The notes beneath the pieces are model-generated. The model saw only the letters and a program-made list of their open reading frames with translations. It was not told where the DNA came from and did no database searches. The translations under genes and the position numbers were made by a program. A DNA stretch of 64,000 nt from Bacteroidales bacterium. GTDB taxonomy: Bacteria; Bacteroidota; Bacteroidia; Bacteroidales; UBA932. The DNA lies in contig JAFYZZ010000039.1 of NCBI GenBank assembly GCA_017548445.1, positions 1 through 64,000 on the forward strand, in the 5' to 3' direction. Of the stretch, positions 1 to 8,600 are shown in pieces. Numbering within the stretch: the stretch's first letter is position 1; every line of letters begins with the position of its first letter.

Positions 1-1
1 C

Positions 2-490
<489 letters not shown>

Positions 491-517
491 TCCGGAGAAT
501 CCAAGACATTTTTCAGC

Positions 518-543
518 AAGGATGGCAGTTTTCTGCCATCCTT
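518..543 (+). terminator. Rho-independent terminator after gapA
   Basis: Perfect 11-bp stem AAGGATGGCAG / CTGCCATCCTT with a TTTT loop, followed by TTT, 27 bp after the gapA stop. It directly precedes the promoter of the next operon. Confidence 0.85.
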
Positions 544-547
544 TTGC

Positions 548-555
548 TATATTTG
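548..555 (+). promoter_or_regulatory. Bacteroidetes-type -7 promoter box
   Basis: TATATTTG matches the TAnnTTTG -7 consensus of the Bacteroidetes primary sigma factor and lies about 30 bp before the start of the C1B peptidase gene at 585. It would drive the run of + strand genes from there. Confidence 0.7.
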
Positions 556-584
556 TGGATGGAAACCAATAATAAACAAGGATA

Positions 585-1778
585 ATGAAGAGATTTACCG
601 TTCTGGCAGCCGCCCTGCTGTGCCTGGGCGTTTCCGCCCTCGCCCAGCAGCAGCGTCCCGCCCCGGCGCTCCCGGAGTACACGTTCACGACCGTGAAGGC
701 CGCTCCCATCACCTCCATCAAGAACCAGGCGAGCAGCGGCACCTGCTGGTCCTTCTCCGCGATCAGTTTCCTCGAGTCCGAGGCCATCCGCCTCTGCGGC
801 ATCAAGGACGAGGCCCAATATCCCGATTTCTCGGAATTCTATGTCGTGTCCACCTCTTACAAGGAGCGCGCGGAGAAATACATCCGGCTGGACGGCAAGC
901 TGGGCTTCAGCGCCGGCTCCGGCTGCGGCGACGTGCTCGAGGTCGTGCGTGACCACGGCATCGTCCCCAACGTGGAGATGACCGGTATGAACTACGGCAC
1001 TCCGCTCCCGCAGCAGTCCGAACTGGACGCCGTGCTGCTCGGCTATGTGCAGGCTGTTTCCAAGAGCCGCACGCTCACCACGGCCTGGAAGCGCGGTTTC
1101 GACGCCGTCGTGGACGAGTATCTGGGCAAGGCGCCCGAGACCTTCGTGGTGGACGGCAAGACCTACACCCCGGCTTCTTACCGCGATGCGATGAAGATCA
1201 ACGCCGACGACTACATCGAGCTGACTTCCTTTACGCATCATCCGTTCTACACCTGGTTCGCCCTGGAGGTCTGTGACAACTGGCGCGGCTCCCGGTCCTA
1301 CAACGTCCCCATCGACGAGATGATGGCCGTCCTGGACAATGCGCTCGAGAACGGTTATACCGTCTGCTGGGGCGCCGACGTGAGCCATCCCGGCTTCACG
1401 CGCAACGGCCTGGCTATCCTGATCGACGAGCAGGCCACGGCCACCGCCGGTTCCGACCAGGAGCACTGGGTGGGCAGGGAGGAAGGCCGTCCCGCACCCG
1501 TCGCCAAGGTCGTGGAAGCGGTTCCCACGCAGGAGAGCCGCCAGATCGAGTTCGACAACAAGACGATGACCGACGACCACGGAATGCACATCTTCGGCAT
1601 CGCAAAGGACCAGGACGGCAAGAAATACTATATGGTGAAGAACTCCTGGGGCGTGACGGGCAAGTATGACGGCATCTGGTATGCCACCGAGGCTTTCGTG
1701 AAAGCGCAGACCCTGGACATCACCATCCACAAGGACGTCCTGACCAAGGACCTGAAGAAGCGTCTGGGCATCAAGTAA
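585..1778 (+). CDS. Exported C1B papain-fold peptidase (bleomycin hydrolase / aminopeptidase C family)
   Basis: Cysteine aminopeptidase of the bleomycin hydrolase family (Peptidase_C1_2), 397 aa. The catalytic triad is visible: Cys54 in SSGTCWSFSA, His332 in DDHGMHIFG and Asn353 in VKNSWG. The N-terminus is a clear Sec signal peptide (MKRFTVLAAALLCLGVSALA then Q), so the enzyme is periplasmic or surface-exposed, unlike the cytosolic hexamers of the classical family; a role in peptide scavenging is inferred. It is the first gene after the promoter at 548, and its stop abuts the pssA start (TAAATG). The start is chosen as the only Met before the signal peptide. Confidence 0.92.
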   Translation: MKRFTVLAAALLCLGVSALAQQQRPAPALPEYTFTTVKAAPITSIKNQASSGTCWSFSAISFLESEAIRLCGIKDEAQYPDFSEFYVVSTSYKERAEKYIRLDGKLGFSAGSGCGDVLEVVRDHGIVPNVEMTGMNYGTPLPQQSELDAVLLGYVQAVSKSRTLTTAWKRGFDAVVDEYLGKAPETFVVDGKTYTPASYRDAMKINADDYIELTSFTHHPFYTWFALEVCDNWRGSRSYNVPIDEMMAVLDNALENGYTVCWGADVSHPGFTRNGLAILIDEQATATAGSDQEHWVGREEGRPAPVAKVVEAVPTQESRQIEFDNKTMTDDHGMHIFGIAKDQDGKKYYMVKNSWGVTGKYDGIWYATEAFVKAQTLDITIHKDVLTKDLKKRLGIK

Positions 1779-2498
1779 ATGACGCTGAGGAAGTACATCC
1801 CCGACCTGATCACCTCGATGAACCTCGTATGCGGCCTCATCGGGGTGGTCTTCGCGTTGAGGTCCCGCCTGGACCTCGCCTTCATCTGTATGCTTGCGGC
1901 GGCCGTCTTCGATTTCCTGGACGGCACGGCCGCACGGGTGCTGGACGCCTATTCCGACCTCGGGAAGGAACTGGACTCCCTGTGCGACCTGGTGAGTTTC
2001 GGCGTGCTGCCGGCCCTGATGCTCTGCTTTCTGATGCAGACCTACCGCTTCGACGGCAGCTGGATCTGCTGGCTGCCGCTCGTGCTGGCGCTCTTCGCCG
2101 CGCTGCGCCTGGCCAGGTTCAACGTGGATCCGCGTCAGAAAGACGGCTTCCTGGGCCTGCCCGTTCCGGCTGTCGGCATCCTCTGCGGTGCACTGTGCAG
2201 CTACTGCTGCCACGCCCCCGTCGAGTTCCTTTCCACGTGGGTGTCCGGTCCCGTATTCATCCCGCTGCTCGCCGCCTGCCTCTGCATCCTGATGGTCTGC
2301 GAGGTGCCGATGTTCTCTTTCAAGTTCCACAAGGGTGACGCCCGCTCGCTGACGGTCAAGCGCATCACGCTCGTGGCCTTCATCCTGGCTGCGGCTGTTT
2401 TCTGCCTGGTGGCGAAGCACCACTGGTCGCTCGCGGTGCTGCTGGGATTCGTCTTCTACATCCTGAACAACCTGGTATACGCCCTTTTCAAGCTATGA
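1779..2498 (+). CDS. pssA: CDP-diacylglycerol--serine O-phosphatidyltransferase
   Basis: Makes phosphatidylserine from CDP-diacylglycerol and serine, the committed step to phosphatidylethanolamine. 239 aa, integral membrane, with several hydrophobic segments spread over the chain. The CDP-alcohol phosphotransferase signature DG(x2)AR(x8)G(x3)D(x3)D is visible as DGTAAR, then GKELDSLCD, with the aspartates that bind the metal ions. The start immediately follows the upstream stop and the end overlaps the next gene by 4 nt (ATGA), indicating translational coupling. Assignment to PssA rather than PgsA rests on the N-terminal region PDLITSMNLVCGLIGV, which is typical of PssA. Confidence 0.92.
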   Translation: MTLRKYIPDLITSMNLVCGLIGVVFALRSRLDLAFICMLAAAVFDFLDGTAARVLDAYSDLGKELDSLCDLVSFGVLPALMLCFLMQTYRFDGSWICWLPLVLALFAALRLARFNVDPRQKDGFLGLPVPAVGILCGALCSYCCHAPVEFLSTWVSGPVFIPLLAACLCILMVCEVPMFSFKFHKGDARSLTVKRITLVAFILAAAVFCLVAKHHWSLAVLLGFVFYILNNLVYALFKL

Positions 2499-3613
2499 AC
2501 CGATCCGCTTTCCGCCGTGCGGCCCTGCCGCTTTCGCTGTTCGGGCTTCTTGCCCTGTCCGCCGCCTGCCAGCGCCAGGTCGTCGAAACGCGTCCCACCA
2601 TCCCGCTGGTCCGCGAGATTCTCGCCGACAAGAACGGACCCCGCCTGCAGATGCTCCGGGAACTGCAGCCCCGGCCGTCGTCGGACATTGCGATCATCGG
2701 TTCCGAGTTCGCCTGCGACCGCCTGGCGGAGCAGTTCTCCTTCCGCGACCTGCAGGACAACGTGGACGCCCGTTTCGTGGAAGACGGCCTGCCTGATTTC
2801 GCCGGCGAGACCTTCGCGTGCATCGCGGACTCGCTGCGCTATGATGAGTTCGTCGCCGCCGGAGAGACGGAAGAATTGCGGCGCCAGACCCTGATGCGCG
2901 TCCTTGCGGCGCTGGACACTGTCGTGCACATCAGTCCCTATGACCTGGACGGGCTTGCCTCCAAGGCGCCCGCGAAGATGGTGGTGCTGGCCGATCCCTA
3001 TCTGACGGAATACGGCGGTTTCGACGTGGACACGCTCCTGCAGACCGCCGGGTGCGGCGTGCCGGTCCTGCGCCCCGTCGAGGCGATGATCGACCGAGCC
3101 TTCGAGCAGGGGGGCCGCTGGGACCTTTCCGTGGGTGTGATCTGCGATGCGCAGTTCGACTCCACGGGCATCTACGAGCGGATTTTCGCCCGCAAGGCGG
3201 CCGAGCGCGGCGCGAAGGGTGCCAGCTGCGTGGCCTTCGGCATCGCGGAGCGCGACAGCGTGCTGCACCGTTTCCTGCAGCGCTATCAAGCCGCCGGCAA
3301 CTCCAAACCCCTGGACGCCATCCTGATCGACGACCTGGCCGTCCAGCCGGATTCGCTGAAACTCGAACTGGCCGAAATCGTGTCCGTGATGAACGAGAGC
3401 TCGATGACCCTGGGCCGCCTGATTTCCCGCAATTTCGTTTTCCTCAATACCTTTGACACGGTGGCGGAAAGCAGTTACGCTTTCCTGCGTGAGAACAATC
3501 TCTTCACCCACAACATCGCCAAACCGCAGGTGTCGGTCTACCGCCCGGTCCGCAAGCCGGAGAGCGAAGACGGATCGATTATCCTGATTCCCGCTTCTTA
3601 TGTTCAAAATTAG
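2495..3613 (+). CDS. Uncharacterised lipoprotein
   Basis: 372 aa protein of unknown function. It begins with a lipoprotein signal ending in the lipobox LLALSAAC, so it should be acylated and held in the envelope. The mature part looks like an alpha/beta fold, with repeated hydrophobic strands such as DIAIIGSEF, KMVVLADPY, LSVGVICDAQ and LDAILIDDLAV, loosely resembling a periplasmic binding-protein or receiver-like architecture, but no family motif was recognised. It overlaps pssA by 4 nt and the exonuclease gene by 14 nt, so it belongs to the same operon. The coding call is secure from the signal, codon use and coupling; the function is unknown. Confidence 0.8.
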   Translation: MNRSAFRRAALPLSLFGLLALSAACQRQVVETRPTIPLVREILADKNGPRLQMLRELQPRPSSDIAIIGSEFACDRLAEQFSFRDLQDNVDARFVEDGLPDFAGETFACIADSLRYDEFVAAGETEELRRQTLMRVLAALDTVVHISPYDLDGLASKAPAKMVVLADPYLTEYGGFDVDTLLQTAGCGVPVLRPVEAMIDRAFEQGGRWDLSVGVICDAQFDSTGIYERIFARKAAERGAKGASCVAFGIAERDSVLHRFLQRYQAAGNSKPLDAILIDDLAVQPDSLKLELAEIVSVMNESSMTLGRLISRNFVFLNTFDTVAESSYAFLRENNLFTHNIAKPQVSVYRPVRKPESEDGSIILIPASYVQN

Positions 3614-4361
3614 CATCCTGCCGGAAGAAATAGAGAAAATGCCGCTGGGGTCTTTTCCCGGCAAGATTTACGTCATCGATAAAACCGGCCTTGATTTCGT
3701 CAAGGCCATCGCCTATCTCCGCGCGCAGAAGGTCGTCGGCTTCGACACCGAGACCCGTCCGGTGTTCTCGCCGGGCCAGCGCCACAACCACGTCGCGCTC
3801 CTGCAGCTCTCCGGCCCCCGGAAGGCCTATCTTTTCCGCGTGGGACAGCTCGGGATGCGCAAGCTCATCTGCAGCATACTGACGAATCCCCGCATCGTGA
3901 AGGTGGGCGCCGCCGTGCACGACGATGTGCGCGGCCTGCAGTATTACCAGCGTTTCGAGCCGAAGGGCTTCGTCGACCTGCAGCAGATTGCCTATGAATG
4001 GGGCATCCGCGACAAGAGCGTCAAGAAACTGGCGGCCAATGTGCTGGGAATCCGTATCTCGAAGTCGCAGCAGCTCTCCAACTGGGAGGCGGAAGAGCTT
4101 TCCGCTTCGCAGCAGATGTATGCCGCGACGGACGCGTGGGTGTGCCGGGAGATGTATCTGAAACTCCTGCAGTCGGAGAAGCATCCGCTTACGCCGGAGG
4201 AACTGAATCCGCCGCAGCCGCAGCCCGCGCAGCCCCTGAAGGTGGCGGATCCGGCTCCTGCGCCGGCGCAGGACGACCCCGCCAAGCCGAAGCCCAAACG
4301 CCGCAGGCGCCGTCGCCGCAAACCCAAGAAGCTGCAGGAGGCCCCTCAGGACAATGGTTAA
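3600..4361 (+). CDS. 3'-5' exonuclease domain protein (RNase D-like, DEDDy)
   Basis: 253 aa, with the DEDD exonuclease fold of the RNase D family. Exo motif I is Asp49/Glu51 in VVGFDTETRP, motif II is in VHDDVRGL and motif III is YAATDAW, with the Tyr-x3-Asp spacing of the DEDDy subgroup. There is no HRDC domain. The last 35 residues are a Pro- then Lys/Arg-rich tail (KPKPKRRRRRRRKPKK), likely disordered and RNA-binding. Likely role is 3' trimming of structured RNA or DNA in the cytoplasm. It overlaps the lipoprotein before it and, by 8 nt, the methyltransferase after it. Confidence 0.88.
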   Translation: MFKISILPEEIEKMPLGSFPGKIYVIDKTGLDFVKAIAYLRAQKVVGFDTETRPVFSPGQRHNHVALLQLSGPRKAYLFRVGQLGMRKLICSILTNPRIVKVGAAVHDDVRGLQYYQRFEPKGFVDLQQIAYEWGIRDKSVKKLAANVLGIRISKSQQLSNWEAEELSASQQMYAATDAWVCREMYLKLLQSEKHPLTPEELNPPQPQPAQPLKVADPAPAPAQDDPAKPKPKRRRRRRRKPKKLQEAPQDNG

Positions 4362-5667
4362 GGTTATTTTGAAACACGGCCGCGACGAGTCGTTGCGGCG
4401 TTTCCACCCGTGGGTTTTCAGCGGGGCGGTGGCCCAGGTGCAGGGGAGTCCTGCCGAGGGTGACATCGTGGGCGTGTACAGCGCCGAGGGGCAGTTCCTG
4501 GCCTCCGGGCACTGGCAGGTGGGTTCCATTGCCGTTCGCATCCTTTCTTTTGACGCGGACCCCACCGCGCCCGGTTTCTGGGAGGATTCCATCGCCCGCG
4601 CCCTCGCCGTGAGGCAAGCTGTCGGTCTATTTGCCGCCTCTTGTCAGCAGACGAACTGTTTCCGGCTGGTGCACGGTGAGGGGGACGGACTGCCGGGGTT
4701 GATTATCGACTGGTACGACGGGGTATGCGTGATGCAGGCCCATTCCGTGGGGATGTTCCGCGCGAAGATGCAGATCTGCGAGGCGCTGAAGGCCGTGTTT
4801 GGCGAGCGCCTGAAGGCCGTCTACGACAAGAGTTCGGGCACGGCGCCGTTCAAGGCGGGCCTCGACCTGGTGGACGGCTACCTGTACCGCGCAGAAGGAT
4901 TCGAATCGGCGGAGACGGTCGTGCTCGAAAACGGCCGCAAGTTCCTGGTGAACTGGGAGGAAGGCCAGAAGACGGGCTTTTTCCTGGACCAGCGGGATAA
5001 CCGCGAACTGGTGGGCAAGTATGCCGCCGGGCGCCGCGTGCTCAATCTTTTCTGCTACACCGGTGGCTTCAGCATCTACGCCCTTTCCGCCGGCGCCGAG
5101 CTGGTCGATTCCGTCGATTCTTCCGCCAAGGCGATGTCCCTGGTCGCCCGTAACATTCAGCTGAATGTCGGTTCCGGGGAGACGGCAGCTGCCCCCGGAA
5201 ACACTGCCACCCTCGGCACGTTAAGAGGGGGGACCGCAAGCGAAGCGCAGCGGTGGGGTCCGAAGGACGTTTCAGGGGGCAGGCTGCCGCTCCCCGAGAC
5301 GAACAATTATTGCGAGGATGCGATCGAGTTTCTGCGGAAGACGCCCGAGGGGAAGTACGACCTGATGATCGTGGACCCGCCGGCATTCGCCAAGCACCGC
5401 GGCGCCCTGCAGAACGCCCTCCGCGCCTACCAGCGCCTGAATGCCGCCGCCATCGCGAAGGTGGCGCCGGGCGGCCTGGTCTTCACCTTCAGCTGCTCGC
5501 AGGTCGTCGACAAGATCACCTTCGCCAACACCGTGTTCTCCGCCGCCGCCCAGACGGGCCGCAGCGTGCGGATCCTGGACCGCCTGTGCCAGGGATCCGA
5601 CCACCCGGTGAGCATCTATCACCCTGAGGGCGAGTACCTCAAGGGCCTGCTGCTTTACGTAGAATAA
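4354..5667 (+). CDS. Class I SAM-dependent 23S rRNA methyltransferase, RlmI/RlmK type, with palindromic-repeat insertion
   Basis: 437 aa member of the COG1092 family (PUA domain followed by a Rossmann methyltransferase) that methylates a cytosine C5 in 23S rRNA. Visible: N-terminal PUA region (HPWVFSGAV), SAM-binding motif VLNLFCYTGGFSIYALSAGA, motif IV MIVDPPAF and the catalytic Cys region FSCSQVVD. The family is usually about 390-400 aa; here residues about 275-314 (nt 5176-5295) are encoded by an in-frame 120-bp inverted-repeat element between the SAM-binding core and motif IV. The extra loop sits between conserved blocks, so activity may be kept. It starts within the previous gene (8-nt overlap). 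Confidence 0.88.
   Translation: MVKVILKHGRDESLRRFHPWVFSGAVAQVQGSPAEGDIVGVYSAEGQFLASGHWQVGSIAVRILSFDADPTAPGFWEDSIARALAVRQAVGLFAASCQQTNCFRLVHGEGDGLPGLIIDWYDGVCVMQAHSVGMFRAKMQICEALKAVFGERLKAVYDKSSGTAPFKAGLDLVDGYLYRAEGFESAETVVLENGRKFLVNWEEGQKTGFFLDQRDNRELVGKYAAGRRVLNLFCYTGGFSIYALSAGAELVDSVDSSAKAMSLVARNIQLNVGSGETAAAPGNTATLGTLRGGTASEAQRWGPKDVSGGRLPLPETNNYCEDAIEFLRKTPEGKYDLMIVDPPAFAKHRGALQNALRAYQRLNAAAIAKVAPGGLVFTFSCSQVVDKITFANTVFSAAAQTGRSVRILDRLCQGSDHPVSIYHPEGEYLKGLLLYVE
5176..5295. repeat. 120-bp palindromic element inserted in frame in the rlmI-like gene
   Basis: The left arm at 5176-5202 and right arm at 5269-5295 are near-perfect inverted repeats of 27 nt (two 1-nt indels and one mismatch). 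Both arms carry a GGCAG(C)TGCC core. The interior contains further self-complementary pieces (CCTC with GAGG; GGACC with GGTCC). The length is exactly 40 codons, so the reading frame stays open. A related element lies at 56344-56479, sharing the arm cores and the spacing of the inner blocks. Confidence 0.8.
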
Positions 5668-5684
5668 CACTCAACCCCAATCAT

Positions 5685-8600
5685 ATGCCGTCTCGCTTCT
5701 GCCCTGACCGCTTGTCCTCAAAACCCCGCCGTTTTGAGGACGGCAAACACTTTTCCCTTGTTCCATCCTCATTTTTGGCCCGTTTTGAGGACAGGCTTGC
5801 CCTGCTGGGGCTTGCGCTGCTTCTTACGGCGGCGCCGGGCTGTACTCCTGCCGGAGGGCAGGGCGGACAGGACGGCGGAAACCGCGGCATCGGCGTGTAT
5901 CCCGGCGACCCGGCGGAATATGCCGGCCCGGAGCTCGTCGCTGCCGGAAACGAATACCGCAACCTGGCCCTGAACCGCGTGGCGCGGGCTTCGTCCAGCC
6001 GGGACTACAACCTTACGGCACAACTGGCCACCGACGGCATCCCGGCGGCGGGAGAACCGCTGCTCCTGGATGTCTCGGTGAACGGGCAGCCCCTGGCCAA
6101 GCGGGACCGCGAGAAGCCTTTCGACGGCAACGGTTGGACCTCCGTGGGCATCCCGGGCGGGCCGGACGCCTCATTTGCGCTCCGCCTGCAGGGCGGTTCC
6201 GTGGTGGCCGACCGCCTGCTCATCTATGGTCTGGCGCAGCCGCTGAACGGAGATTATTCTGCCGCACCACAGCCCTGCTCCGTCGTCGTGGAGGCTTCGC
6301 CGGACGGAGAGAATTGGCAGAAGGTGGCGGAACGGACGGAGAAGCAATTCGTGTTGTGGCGCGTCGAATACAAGGAGGGGGTCAATGCGACCAATTTCCG
6401 CTGGGAATTCCCGCTGCCCGCCGAGCCTTTCACCGCCCTGCGCATCCGTTTCGACGACCCGGGTGTGGAGACCTGGACGCTCCAGCAGGTGGAATTCTCG
6501 CTGGATGGCAAGCCGGTGGGCATCCTGCCCTCGGCGCGCTTTTGCAGCGCCTGGATGAGCGAAGGCATTGAAGATGAATGGATTTGTGTGGACCTGGGCG
6601 CTGAAGCCCGCTTCGACGAAGTGCATCTGCAGTGGATGGAGCGGCCCGAAGAGGGCGTGATCGAAGCGTCTTCGGACGGCGTGCATTGGAAACAGCTGAA
6701 GGAACTGCCGCCGGTGGGACCGCTGGAAGAGAGTCTGGAGCTGCGCGGCCGTGGGCGCTATGTGCGCCTGGCCGGTCTGCGGACCTCACCCGGCTCCCGT
6801 ATCGCCCTGGGCGAGCTGGAAGTGTGGGGGCGTGGCGGCATAGTGCCTCAGGCGCAGGCGGCTCCGGCGGCTGCGGACGGACGCCTGGACCTGCGGGGCG
6901 GGGCGTGGCACCTGCAGCGTGCCAGCGAAGTGGTGCAGGGTGGGGAAGTCCTGTCGGTGCCGGACTTCGACGCGCAGGACTGGATTCCCGCCACGGTGCC
7001 CGGGACGGTGCTGACCTCCTATTACAATGCGGGCGCGGTTCCCGACCAGCGCTACGACGACGACCAGCTGCAGATTTCCGAGTCCTTCTTCCTCAGCGAC
7101 TTCTGGTACCGCGACGAGTTCGACTTCCCGGAAGACTGGGACGGCCGTGAACTCGTGCTGCATTTCGACGGCATCAACTGGAAGGCGGATGTATTCGTGA
7201 ACGGCAGCCGGGCCGGCCGCATCGACGGGGCCTTCACCCGGGCGGACTTCGACGTGACGCCCTTGCTGAAGCCTGGCCGTAACGCGCTGGCCGTCAGGAT
7301 ATTGAAGAACGACCATCCCGGTATCGTCAAGGAGCAGGACCGCATCAGCGCGGACCTGAACGGAGGCATCCTCGGGGCCGACAACCCCACGATGCACGCC
7401 ACCATCGGCTGGGACTGGATTCCCACGGTGCGCGGCCGCAACATCGGCATCTGGAACGACGTGTGGCTTTCCGCGCACGCGGGGGGCGTGACCATAGACG
7501 ACGTTTTCGTGGAGACCGACCTGCCGCTTCCGGCGACGGATTATGCCACCCTGAAGCCCGTGGTCACCCTGACCAACCACGGCGCCCGGACCCGCGAGGC
7601 GGCGATTGCGCTGAACTACGGGGGCTTGACCATCTCCGGCGGCGCCACCCTCGCCGCGGGGGAGACCCGCGACGTCCCGCTTCCCGAAACGCGTCTGGAA
7701 TCCCCGGAACTCTGGTGGCCGGCCGGCTACGGCGAGCCGCACCTGTATGAAGTGGAGACGACCGTCAGCGTGGACGGCGTACGCTCCGACAGCAAGAAAC
7801 AGTTCTCCGGCGTGCGGGAAATGTCCTACACGATGGAAGACGGCGTGCTGGACTTCTATGTGAACGGACGGCGCCTGATCGGCAACGGCGGCAACTGGGG
7901 ATATCCGGAGGTCAACCTGAACTACCGGGCCCGCGAATACGACATTGCGGTGGCTTACCACGCGGATATGCATTTCACGATGATCCGCAACTGGGTGGGA
8001 CAGACCGGCGACGAAGAGTTCTGGGAGGCCTGCGACCGCCACGGCGTGATGGTGTGGCAGGACTTCTGGCTGGCGAACCCGGCCGACGGCCCCGAGCCGG
8101 ACGACGAGGCGATGTTCCTGGCGAACGCCGGGGACTACCTGCGCAAGATCCGCCATCATCCCTGCCTGGCGCTCTACTGCGGCCGCAACGAGGGCAATCC
8201 ACCCGCGTCGCTGAACGCCGGCCTGGAGGCGCTCGTGGCCCGGCTGCATCCGGGAATGCAGTACATCCCGCATTCCGCCGCGGGGCCCGTGAGCGGCGGA
8301 GGCCCCTACCGGGCCCTGCCCGTGGCGGAATACTTCACGCTGAAGAACGGCAGCGACCGCTTCCACAGCGAACGCGGAATGCCCAACGTGCCCACGATGG
8401 AAAGCCTGGAGCGGATGCTTCGGGAAGAGCACCGCTGGCCGCAGAACAGCGTCTGGGGGATGCACGACTACGCCCTGGAAAGCGCCCAGAGCGCGGCGAC
8501 CTTCAACGCGATGGTGGAGAAGGCCTTCGGGCAGCCGGAGAGCACTGAGCAGTTCTCGCAGTTTGCGCAGTGGATCGATTACGACGGCTACCGGGCCATC

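Noticed and set aside
513..2423. 636-codon minus-strand frame opposite the C1B peptidase and pssA genes, and a similar 1008-codon plus-strand frame at 13002-16028
   Set aside because: Both cover real genes on the other strand and cross gene boundaries, with no recognisable motifs.
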